Below are positions 24,314 through 35,109 of a DNA stretch of 64,000 nucleotides, one piece after another. Positions within the stretch are counted from its first letter, which is position 1; each line of letters opens with the position of its first letter. Origin of the DNA: Bondarzewia mesenterica (taxonomy: Eukaryota; Basidiomycota; Agaricomycetes; Russulales; Bondarzewiaceae); the NCBI GenBank assembly GCA_004802705.1, contig SGPL01000105.1, positions 1 through 64,000 on the forward strand, given 5' to 3'. A model generated the notes under the pieces. It did not search any database and was not told the origin of the DNA. It was given only the letters and a program-made list of their open reading frames with translations. The translations under genes and the position numbers were made by a program.

Positions 24314-24675
24314 GGTAGTGGTTGAGGAGCAAGGAAGAAATTGACGCCCTCCTTTTCTGCGGAGTCCTGTGTCTAGATCACATGCTTTCCCACGGTCGGC
24401 GCTCGATTACATAATCCAGTTTCGGGCTACTTTCGTCGTTCGACGCCCAAGAGATCTGGGCAGATATGTTACTGTAGCGCAAGATGGGCGCGAGCGCTTG
24501 AGAAGGCTTGAGTGTCTTATTCACTCGTGCAACACTACATGCAGCTCCACAACCAGGCACCGTCGATCAATAATGGCTTCGCAAAAGCTCGACTTGAATT
24601 ATTCATTTCATCTGATGCAACTACTGCGAAACACCCGCATCACGATGTCATTCCTCGCACGGCCCCAATGAAACA
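24314..24675. promoter_or_regulatory. Hrp1 upstream spacer
   Basis: 362 bp between the Hrp1 start and the carboxypeptidase stop, both minus strand. No gene, repeat or clear motif is seen. Confidence 0.35.
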
Positions 24676-27199
24676 TTATGGACTCTCCCTGAAACCCATC
24701 AAGTACTGCATCGTCTGCAGTGCCGCCTGCAAGCATCAAAACGCAACGATTGCAAAAACAAAACAGGCCAACGATATTAGATCACAAAGATGAACGCCCG
24801 GTCATTATTGTGATCACTCACCACCGGGGAGAATTGCGGGATCCTGTGGCAGAGCACGAAAGCAACGAGTTGCGCGTCAATGCAATGCAGCACACAAGGA
24901 GAGAGAAGAGTCAAAAATAGAATGAGGAACAGAACGAAAGAAATAGACAGAGAAATGGTGAACGCACATGTGTCCGCTGAGCGCTACTTCGTAATATGTC
25001 AGCCCACGCTCCGAATGCACATTCCCAAGTGCGCCGACACCGTCGACAATAAACGAGTCGTTCGAGATGGGCGTCTGGAACCCTTGCTTCCCGGCCCCTA
25101 TATCGCAGATCCTTAGCGCTAAGATACAAAACGCGGTTCTCACAGAAGCGCACTCACATGTCATACTATCAAGACATATGAGGGATCAATCAAGCCAGGC
25201 CTAGCACGGCATCTTGTGTGTAGTAGCGTCAGCCACTCACTTTTGCAATACAATCCTCGCGCTACGCGCGCACAGATCAGCACACGATCAATTCGCACTG
25301 GCGCACGCAAAAATCACTCACCCCTCCGCGATCAAAATAAAGTCGCCCAGGCCATGTGCGATGACGCTCCGCTTGCTCTTCTCAATCACGTTTGGGAGTA
25401 CCGTAAACGCGGGCGGCTGGCTCGCGTCACCCCTCGGGAACACGTTCACTTCCGAGCACTCCTCCCAGGTCACGTCCGTCGGCGCGTGCAAAGCCTCCTT
25501 CACGTCCTGCCGGTCGAAGTAAATCGGCGCGACCTGAACCTGCGGGAAGGAACCGGGGAAGCCGAGCACGTCCCAGAGGATGGGGTACTACACCACCCAG
25601 GCACGCAAACCTTAGCAGGAAAGGGGCATAGAGTGACGACCGGGCGCTCACCGTGTCGAATATCCTATATATGTCGAACGCCGGGTTGACGAGCAGCGCC
25701 GCGTCGAAGATCATGTCCCACACGTCGCACCCGGGATCCGCCTCCGTCGACGTGCCCGGCAGCGGCAGCGGCCCCGCTGGCGGATACGTGACGAACTTGT
25801 CAAAGTAATCCGCGTAGTTGCATTCCTCTGCAATCGCGTCCAACTCCGCGAGGAAGGTCTGACTGTAATACCGGAGAAGCGTGAGGGGGAAGGAAGAAGG
25901 GAGAGGAAGTATAAGTGTAAGTTACTTGAGAGCGAACACGTGCTCGTATTTGTGCACAAACTGCACTGCCGGAATTTGACTCTGTACCACGTCCAAACCG
26001 ATCACGGCTGCAACAGCTATCTTTCAGATGTTTGCGCGTTACAGAACAAGAAACCTACGGTCAGCAATCCAGAATCCTTGTAGATCCAAGTCGAGCTCGT
26101 CCGGGTGATCGTAGATGTAGTTGGCGAGGTCTGCATTTTTGATCAGATTCTGCTGCGCACGCGGAAAATGCTAGCTTACAAGGCACATACATCCCAGCGT
26201 ACTACACACACGAAGTCAGCAAGTCGAGGCACGAAGCAATGCAAGACGGACACGCACGCTCTCGCCCGAAACGTAGAACTTCTTGCGTTTCAGCTCGTCG
26301 AAGACCTCCAAAAACTGTTGGAAAAACCCAACGAGCTGTGCCGCGACGTCGTTTTCGTCCTGTACAATATCCCTTACCATCACTCATCAAGCTCTCAACT
26401 TTCTAGAAGAAATAACCTACCTGCGCTGTGGGCGTACCCTGCGAAAACCCAGTGCCGACGGGCTGCTCGACGTACAGAATGCTGGACAAATTGGTCCAGC
26501 TGAACTCATTCTGAGTCGGCTTTGCTTGGCCCCAAGACCATGTCAGGGGCTACATGGCCGATACTGATTAGAGTATCAGAGGCGTGACCATTAAATGGGA
26601 CAAACCCCGTTCTCTTGGAACGCGCCCTCCAGTGAAGAGCATCCGGGACCACCGTTCGTCCTGCAATGCGACTTCAGGAGGAGGGATATAGAGTGTACCT
26701 TCTGTGTACGCACCAGAAAATCAGGTCGTCCAAACTGCCCTCTGGACCCGGGGGGAAGAACCAGAAGAACAACTACACGCAATGCTCAGCAATGTATATA
26801 GCAACACCATATTGAGATTCACCTTCCGCGTTTCATTCGCGGCCCCGCTGATGGGAATTAAGCCGGACCACGATGGTCCAATATCGAAATCTACCTCGGG
26901 AAGCGTGCTGCCGTCGACATAAAACTCTGTTCGACGCGTCAATTCTATGCGATCCATGATTCCAACAGCTGAGGCCCACCGGATGCTTTGGGATTGGAGA
27001 ACGTGATGTTTTTTGGCGCCGCTTCGCGCCTGCCCAATCCGCCGCCTCGAGCACGTCGCGCAGCGTCGCTCCACCGCTTTGCTGCCTCGTGTCGTTTCGC
27101 ATTCACCAAAGCCGGATTGGTCTGTCTCGCCTCGATGCCTGCAAAACACAACGTCATGGCCACGATCAGGCCTGCTAGGATAGTCCTCAAGGGTGCCAT
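24676..27199 (-). CDS. Secreted serine carboxypeptidase (peptidase S10)
   Basis: The start at 27199 gives MAPLRTILAGLIVAMTLCFA, a clear signal peptide, so secretion or vacuolar delivery is expected. About ten exons follow. Family motifs are present in order: NGGPGCSSLEGAFQENGP (oxyanion and substrate site), NLSSILYVEQPVGTGFS, FYVSGESYAGMYVPYIA with the nucleophile Ser, the catalytic Asp region AHGLGDFILIAEG, and the catalytic His in LSGHMIPQFSP, where HM is completed across an intron (donor GTGCGT at about 24969). The last exon ends TMQYLMGFRESP-stop. S10 enzymes remove C-terminal residues at acidic pH. The triad is complete. Divergent from RFC1 with an 800-bp shared upstream region; a TATAAATA box (minus strand, 27264-27271) sits 65 bp upstream. 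Confidence 0.93.
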
Positions 27200-27263
27200 G
27201 GCGGTAAGTATCGACGCACTGGGCAAGGAAGGAAGGAAAGACACGTCGTAAGGCCCTGTCTAG

Positions 27264-27271
27264 TATTTATA
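27264..27271 (-). promoter_or_regulatory. TATA box of carboxypeptidase gene
   Basis: TATAAATA on the minus strand about 65 bp upstream of the ATG at 27199, a normal distance for a fungal TATA promoter of an inducible secreted enzyme. Confidence 0.55.
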
Positions 27272-27880
27272 CCCAGGATGAGCTAACTTGTCGTTGACAG
27301 GGAAGATGAACGCGTTTATGGCAGCGTTACACATGGCTACAAAGCGTGCGTCACAACTTTGCAGAGATACGATAAACGCCGAAGAACACCAATGCCATGC
27401 GCTCGCGAGACCGTGCCGCGTCTTATGAGGCACACGTCAAAGCGTCGATTTTTCCTAGTCTCCGTGGCTGACCATACAGAAGATGGTCGTTCTGTATTAG
27501 GGGGGTTTCCTGTAATCGGGGCTCGAATACTTGAGGACTGGCATTGAATGATGATAAGCTGCATAATTGTATGTGGTTCCCGTTCAACGCTATGTAAGTT
27601 GCTAATAAGTTGCATGCATCTGACCCCATTGCACCGCAGAGACTTCCTCTGACTACTGGGTAATGTCAGTAACTCCGTTAGGAGAAAGAAGAATCTTGAG
27701 CGCATGAGCGTGTCATGGACTGGTTGAATAATGCGACAACGCGACTTGTATTAGGCTTGGTGGGGGTGGAGGACAACTTGGACTCGGAGAATCAGACACG
27801 ACGGAGATCTAGTAGTACAAATTGTGTAACGAAAGGCAGGAAAGGCCACGCGATATGTCACAATCAGTCACGTCGCGCCC

Positions 27881-27915
27881 ACGCGTCGAGTCACATTAAG
27901 AGGTCATTGACGCGT
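27881..27915 (+). promoter_or_regulatory. Two MluI cell-cycle boxes upstream of RFC1
   Basis: ACGCGT occurs at 27881-27886 and 27910-27915, 114 and 85 bp before the RFC1 start; CACGCGA lies a little further upstream at 27847. ACGCGT is the binding site of MBF, which drives G1/S transcription of replication genes in yeasts and other fungi. Spacing and placement next to a replication gene make function plausible. Confidence 0.65.
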
Positions 27916-27999
27916 TGGGCATAACACTCCATTCCAAGTTCCAAGGACCAACAGCCCATTCTCCTATCCGCACCTCATTTTTGTTTCTTCTAGACAGCA

Positions 28000-30900
28000 A
28001 TGCCACCACAAAAAAAGGCGAAGACAGTGGAGAGACCTTCTGCGCCAAGCATCACATCTTTCTTTGGTTCACGAAGCGGTCAGACGGCCAACTCTCAGAA
28101 CGTTCGTCTCTAAACTCAAGGCACGCATATCCGGGTGTTTGGATTGACTTAGGCATACAGAAATCCACTCAGGGACATTCCAGAGCCATTGTTATAAGTA
28201 TGATCTTTTATCTTTGTTGAGAAAAAATACTGATTGGCTGTCGACTGTCGACTCACTCTCTCAGGTGATAGTGACGACGATGAGTACGTATATGTGATCC
28301 TAGATCCATCTACCCGATAACCTACACCATCTTTCAACAGGCCTATAACAAAGAAGTCTTCTTCGCGGTATGTGCCACGGACAATTCACACATATGCCAG
28401 AACTCATTTGGACGAGTAGTGACAAGACGACCGCCCGCGCACCAGCACCCCCGAAGCGGAGAAAGAGAGCATTACTCTCCAGTGACGACGAAGACGAATC
28501 AGATGCGAAACACAAATCCCCATCCCCGCCCAAGAAGAAGGCAGCGGTTGCATCATCTTCAAAATCATCCATGACGCCTATCGCGAAGCCCAGAAAATCG
28601 GAACCCAGATCAAACGGGCGCAGCAAAAAGAAGAAACGCGAGGAAGATGAGTATGAGGGTGACTCCGTATCGTCTCCTTCTGAGCAGGAGGATGCCGATT
28701 ATATGGATGAGGATGAGGACGAACCTCCAAAGAAGAAGGCGTCGACGAAGACTAAGGCAAGTGCCGTCCCGAAGAAAGCTGCCCGTAAGTCCGATTCCCG
28801 AAAATTAAAGGAGACATCCAAAGCAAAGGCGAAGGAGGAGGCTGAAGAGGAGGAAGAGAAGCCCAAGCCCAAATTCAAGTACTCGCTGTCCGTACCAGTC
28901 CACTAACACTCGCTCACCCCAACATTCATACAGCTGGGCCGCTGCGAAAGCTGCGAAGCTGGCGGGTCCAATCGCACCTGGATCAAAAGCTGTCCCCGAG
29001 CCCGCGTCCCCAGACTGTTTGGCTGGGCTAACATTCGTGTTTACTGGTGAACTGAGCAGCTTCTCACGAGACGAAGCGGTCGACTTGGCCAAGCGTTTCG
29101 GAGGGTATGTGCGCTACTATCATCTTTTCTTATGTCTCAATTTCTTTTCTATGCCCATCCACTGACCGAATATTTATTTAGTCGTGTCACCGGGCAGCCG
29201 TCCTCGAAAAACGTCGTATATAGTACTTGGCGAAAACGCGGGCCCAAGCAAATTAGCAGCAATCAAAAAGCACAGTCTTCTGACGCTTTCAGAGGATGAG
29301 TTTCTGAAATTGATTGCTACTCGGAAGGGGCGAGGAGACGGTAAGGGACTGGACGAGAAGGAAAAGAAGAAGAAGGAAAAAGAAATAAAAGCGATTGAGC
29401 AGGGAGCGAAAGAGATGGAGCAACGCGAAAAACAGGAAGCCAAGGTAGCAGGATCAAGTCGTGCTGGGAGGTATGATTTGTTTTCTCAAACTCATTGACG
29501 TTTGATACAAAATCTCTCCGGCCAGCTCGAAACCGGTTGATTCGTCAACCCAGTTATGGACTGATCGCTACGCTCCTCGGACTATGAAGGAAATCTGCGG
29601 CAACAAGGGCCAAGTCGAGAAGCTCCAGCAATGGCTACACGATTGGTCAATCAAGCTCCTGCCTCTATCTTAAATTTTGTGTTGAATTTCCTCTTGCATA
29701 ACAGGCCCAGCAGCTTGAAATCGAGCTTCAAGAAGCCAGGCAAGAATGGTATGAACATCTTCCGTGGCGTCATGATCACCGGGTCTCCTGGCATTGGTAA
29801 GACGACCAGCGCGCATCTGTGTGCGAAACTGGAGGGATTCACGCCCATTGAGCTCAACGCGAGCGATGCGAGAAGCAAGAAGTTGGTCGAGGTGCGACCA
29901 TCCCTTCAGTTTTTAACCGTAATCGTCCCCAAGCTGATCTCGCCATACTGACAGAGTGGCACCAACATAACCAACACGTCATTGGACGGCTGGATGGCCG
30001 GTGGGAAGGTGGGCAGACTCTCCTGCGACCGTCGCCCATACTCACTGCGCCGTAGGCAACCAATGCTGTTGGCGTCCACATTACTGATAGAACCTGCCTC
30101 ATCATGGATGAAGTCGATGGCATGTCCGCTGGCGACCGTGGAGGCGTCGGTGCGCTTGCGGCGTTAATCAGGAAAACCAAGGCTAGACACCTTTTTCGAC
30201 TAGAATGGGCGAGTTAACTCATCCGTATCTCGTACAGATCCCTATCATCTGCATCGCGAACGACCGTACGGCTCTAAAGATGAAACCCCTTCTCAATTCA
30301 ACTTACAATATGCCGTTCCGGAAGTAAGCATGGTCTGCCCGTCTTATTTAAACAAAGACTCAACCACATCTTAGACCCGACGCTGCATCCATCCGTTCCA
30401 GAATCCTGAGTATCGCATATAAGTGAGTACCCTCGTTGATAGAGTGTTTATTGATGCCTGATGGACGCGGAACTAGGGAGAAGATGAAGATTCCTGCGAA
30501 TGTGGTCGATGAACTCATCAATGGTGTCCAATCCGATATCCGACAGGTTTTGAACATGCTTTCTACCTGGAAGCTCTCAAGTAACACCATGGACTTTGAT
30601 GAGGGGAAAGAGCTGTCAGCTCTCCTTCCTGCTATTTTTATGTCCTTTATGCTAATATTCTGTCGACAGGGCAAAGTTGAACGAGAAGTACTCTGTCATG
30701 ACCCCTTTCGGCGTCACCCAAAAAATTCTGGGTCCCTATATGTTTTCGGCGACTTCACGAGACACGTTGGGCGATAAGATGGAGCTCTACTTCCACGATT
30801 ATTCTTTCGTGCCTCTGTTCATCCAGGTATAAAGAGCTGTTTTGTTCTCTGTCGCTCGGCTCAATGACAGTTCCGCCGTTGCAGGAGAACTACTTGAAGA

Positions 30901-32023
30901 CGCAACCCGCACGCATTCGCAATCTAGATGGTCCTCCGAAAGTGATGAAACAGTTGGAGCTGATGGATAAGGCTGCATCCTCAATATCAGAGGGTGATCT
31001 AGTGGACGCGCTCATTCATGGGTAAGCTGATGTCGCTCTGGAACGCGTTCTAAACAATGATTCCCTTCAATCTCATCAGCCCAGAGCAACACTGGACCTT
31101 AATGCCAATCCATGCCGTTTTGTCCACTGTTCGACCGGCATCGTTCCTATATGGTGGAGGCTCCGGCTACGGAGGCCCCAATGCCATGACCTTCCCACAG
31201 TAAGCTCTGATAGCCTCCTTTGCTCGAGGATACGCCTGATTGCAAGCAATTGCAGGTGGCTCGGCCAGAATTCAAAGCAGAATAAGTTGAATAGGCAACT
31301 GAGTGATGTCCAAATCCGCATGCGGCTGAAGGCGTCGGGCGACAAGAGCGAGATACGGCAGTTATATATCCCGGCGTTGTACCCACATATCGTCATGCCG
31401 CTGATTGACGACGGTGCTGTAAGTTCACACTATACCGTTGATGGCGTCCTTGTTTTTGCTAATCAATTGTAATGGGATCATGCAGAGGGCCGTCGACGGC
31501 ATCATAAATCACATGGACGAGTATTACCTCACTCGCGAAGATTGGGACACCATCGTAGAGCTTGGTGTCGGTGAGCGCAAAGACGAGATCATCCTGAAAA
31601 AGATCCCCCCATCCACGAAGACGGCATTGACTAAGAAGTGAGTCTGCGATTTCTAACACGAGTATACAAGTTCAATTATGCTGAAGCGGAACTAGGTATA
31701 ATGCTAGGGAGCATCCAATTGCATTTCATAGGCAAGAATTGGGCAAGGTGCCAAAGAAGCTCGCAGGTGGTCCTGCGCCTGACCTTGAGGAGGCCTTCGA
31801 AGTACGTTTTCACACTTATTCTTCTCAATAGTTCCTTCACTAACTCTTCGTCTTGAAGGCCGATGAAGACGTCGGCGATGACCTCGAAGAGGATAACAAC
31901 AAGAAGGGACGAGACCCGAATAACATTGCGAATGATAGCCTTATTCATATGGGCAAGACGAAGACGGCACCCGTGAAGTCTTCGGCGAAGGGGAAGAAGA
32001 GTGTCACTAAGACGAGGGTGTGA
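28000..32023 (+). CDS. RFC1: Replication factor C large subunit (RFC1)
   Basis: ATG at 28000 begins MPPQKKAKTVERPSAPSITS, followed by FFG, an N-terminal PIP-like motif (I-x-x-FF without the leading Gln). A long acidic/basic low-complexity stretch comes next, then a BRCT domain (AGLTFVFTGELSSFSRDEA...RVTG, with PSSKTSYIVLGENAGPSK). The AAA+ clamp-loader core has SGTNI/NKGQVEKLQQWL, Walker A GSPGIGKTT, NASDARSKK, Walker B LIMDEVDGMSAGDRGG and IPIICIANDR. The C-terminal collar domain follows (ENYLKTQPARIRN, RQLYIPALYPHIVMPL) and a basic tail ends KKSVTKTRV. About fifteen exons all read in frame. The product loads PCNA at primer-template junctions. The gene is complete and is divergent from the carboxypeptidase. 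Confidence 0.95.
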
Positions 32024-32401
32024 CGGCCACACTACAAATCTGTTTCTTTGTGCTGATTATGTAGCGTACTGTATTGTTTAGATTGATCATTTCAAGTTGG
32101 ACAGCAAAACTTTGCTTGCAGCGGTCTTTGAGCCTGCGTATGAGACTGGAAAAGCCAAGCCAGCTCTCAGGCTGTCGCGGTTTCAGTCGCTGTCCCTGTC
32201 ACGCTTTGGTAAATCTCCTTTCCCTCGAGTCAGAGGCTCGAGACAGAATCACGCACCGTCAGGGGCATCGTGGCTTTCCTAGCGCTGACCAGAAAGGTTG
32301 CAGCAGCCTTCGTGGAAAACAAAGTTGAACGTGCCGAGAGAGCGTTCATCACCGTATTTTTGGACAGACAGCAAAAGCAAAGACAGGTATACAAGCTTGA
32401 G
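32024..32401. other. Convergent spacer
   Basis: 378 bp between the RFC1 stop and the stop of the DUF6697-type gene on the opposite strand. Open frames here are not convincing. No other feature seen. Confidence 0.4.
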
Positions 32402-34730
32402 CTATAGAATCAACGGTCGACTACGGGTGCCCCTCTTTGTGTACGTCCAAGACTGCAATTCCGGCTCCTCATCATCCTCATCTTCGTCCACGTCCTCCTC
32501 CGCCCCCTCCCCCTCCCGCTCATCTGAAGACAATAACTCGACGTACTTAGCCCTCCGTCCCATTTTCTTCCGGTTAGCGTCATTGTCCTCCTCTGGACCC
32601 TTCACCGAGTGAGAAGCGATCTCAGCGTTCTCCGGGTCGTCATTTTCGACCTTGGTCTTTCGTCTGCCTTTCTTGCCCGCGGCAGACGGTTTTGTCTTTT
32701 TCTTGGACGGGGGAGCATCATAGGTCACAACCGGACATGTTTCCGCTAGCTCACGTTGAAACTGCTCGTCGTATCCGACACATTTCAGAACTTCGATGCC
32801 CAGACGCTACGAGGCCGTCAACTCCTCAGCCTGCATCTAGTAGTGACGAGAATAATACCTGTTTTCCCTCCTCGTATGCCTGTGCAATTTCATCAGCAGT
32901 GATGTCGTCGTACTTATTTCCTGAACCCCATGCCGCGACCATTTCGGTGTAAGTCGGTTCTCGTCCTTTCTCCCGTCGAAGGATGATTTGTACCCGCACA
33001 CCTCTTCCCCAGTTTTGACTTCGAATATGAGTCGCCCATGTTCTTTTGACCTGCATTACAGCAAAGATAAGGTAAATTAAAAAAAATTATACACAATTCA
33101 GGATTGACCTTGGGATCTTGAAGTATCCACTCTGTTTGTGAAAGTGGTTGCGCAGAGATCATCATATACTGACCAACATAGAGCCACTTGCCACTTTCCA
33201 AGCCCACGAACACAATGTATGGTCCTGAAATACCTCTGTCGACTGGTGTTGAATTATACCATAAGCCCGGCTCTCCTGGGCGAGTAGGTGCATTCGGATG
33301 CCAACCTATACCAGCGTACATGAAAGACTTATAGCCGTGCGCGTCTGACCTTCGTTTTGCAATCGACGGAAAAGCTTCCATGGACGATCCACCATATCTG
33401 TAACTCATGAAACGTCGAGTGACAGTAACGGACGAAATGGCGGGATCTAAGGTGATGGGAAAATGATTGGCTTGGGCGGCTAAGATACGGCTTTGGACGG
33501 TTGCAGCGTCGAGTGACATATCCTTTTTGATTTTAGGTTTGACGAAGTATTCCTGCACAACAAACCATCTGTCAACTGTTATTTTGAGGAAACGATCATT
33601 GAACTCACATCCACATTCAAAGGCTCCCCATTCATCACTGGAACCCCCAGTTCATGATTTACTTCGCCGGCCTCCATCACCGGCATATCTTCAATGATGG
33701 GTGCATGATTGCTATCATCATCGGGCTCTTGTTTGACTTGGACAGGTAGCTGAGTATCATTGATAGATACGGTCGAAGGAATCCGGGACCGTTCCCGTGG
33801 GGCAGAAGCCTCAATACTCTACACCGACAATTCAGTATACCATGTAACAGGCGGCCAAATTTGACATACTAATGGCGGCGAATTATCACGCAATTCCTCT
33901 TGAAGGGGTTGAAAGTCATTAGGATCTTGCGAAATCACAGGCATTTCAGTCGTACTGAACGGGCATCAGAATAGAGACATCATCGATCGCACCATCCAGA
34001 TCCATAACGGGCGTGATTCGTGGATCGACTCTAGATTGGTGCCTAGAGACACTATGGCTTGCGCTAGCTGCCCCAGCATTCAAGCCTTGATGGTCTAAAT
34101 CCCTGTGATAAATGGTCAGCAAACACAGTGAGTTAATTCAGTGTTGTAGTTCACCTCGTCGAAGGATTGGAAGCAGGATCCCGAGTAATGGCGCGCTTTA
34201 CGGGCACCTTGACATACATCTCAAATTTCGGTTTCTTGGCCGAGCGGCGAGAGCTCAAATCCCTGGCTTCGACGTTCATAGCCGATCGATGATATGAGTC
34301 CGAAGTATGCGAAAGTGAGCGTTTCTTGACGACAGCGCGCATACTCGTGGCTTCACTCTTAATGGTGTCGTACGATGCACTCCCATCTTGAGGAGTGTGC
34401 GGCGATGAGATCAGAATTTTATCCTCCTTTCAATGATCAATCAGCTGAGATGGAGAAGCACAATCATTCGACAATGTAGACTTACCTGCTCTTCCATTTT
34501 TGGACTAGAAAGATTGAATTCAAGGCCATCGTGGCCTTCCCCGCGCTACGATCACTGACCAGAAAGCGAGGGACGTTAAATAAAAAATTGAATGATCATC
34601 TACTGACCTTAATCTCGAGAGACTCAATCTCAGCCTCCAGCTCTCTGTTGCGCCTTTCGCACTGCTCAAGAGTGACCTTGAGCTCTCGGATCTCAAGAAG
34701 ATACCCATCAACGCTTGAGGAGGATTCCAT
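32402..34730 (-). CDS. DUF6697-type protein with coiled coil and acidic tail
   Basis: ATG at 34730 opens MESSSSVDGYLLEIRELKVT and a short coiled coil (LEQCERRNRELEAEIESLE). A Ser/Asp-rich linker with basic patch (MRAVVKKRSLSH) follows. The folded part (about 33558-32760) has VTRRFMSYRYGGSSMEAFPS, GYKSFMYAGIGWHPNAPTRP, GLWYNSTPV, KWLYVGQYMMISAQPLSQTE, VKRTWATHIRS, IILRREKGREPTYTEM, ITADEIAQAYEEGK and IEVLKCVGYDEQFQREL. This order I recall as the domain of unknown function DUF6697, widespread in Agaricomycetes. The C-terminus is a nuclear-type basic/acidic tail (KKKTKPSAAGKKGRRK, then EEDVDEDEDDEEPE). Function unknown; nuclear location is inferred from the tail only. Confidence 0.65.
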
Positions 34731-35109
34731 CTACTTATTTTTTCCTAAGAGAGAAGTTAGAACAGAGAGATGAGAGGAGATCATCAAAGAGAAATGGTTT
34801 CAAATTTGCTCACCTGAAATCACTGTTATCAACGATCGCGGCTTCCTTAGCACGCTCTTGACACGCGCTCTATCTTCGAACTGACCTCCTTCCTCATCCG
34901 TTCTTCATTGGGCTCGCGGATGGGCCAAAATTTTGCTACTGCAGCTTGGATGATGGAGAAAGTCGTTTGCAAAGGAAAGGTATAATAACAGGAATTATGA
35001 CAGAATAGCAAAGGCTGTACCATATTACACGGACGAGCATAACTGTTAATACAGATAAGTTTGTACGAAAGCTACACATAAAACGAACTTGCAGATCCAG
35101 ACCCAGCAA
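34731..35109. promoter_or_regulatory. Upstream spacer of DUF6697-type gene
   Basis: 379 bp between two minus-strand genes. It should hold the promoter of the DUF6697-type gene and the 3' end of the AAA gene. No clear motif is seen. Confidence 0.35.

Noticed and set aside
29982..30167. Frame shift within RFC1 near Walker B
   Set aside because: A normal short intron restores NAVGVHITDRTCLIMDEVDG; the gene reads intact throughout.
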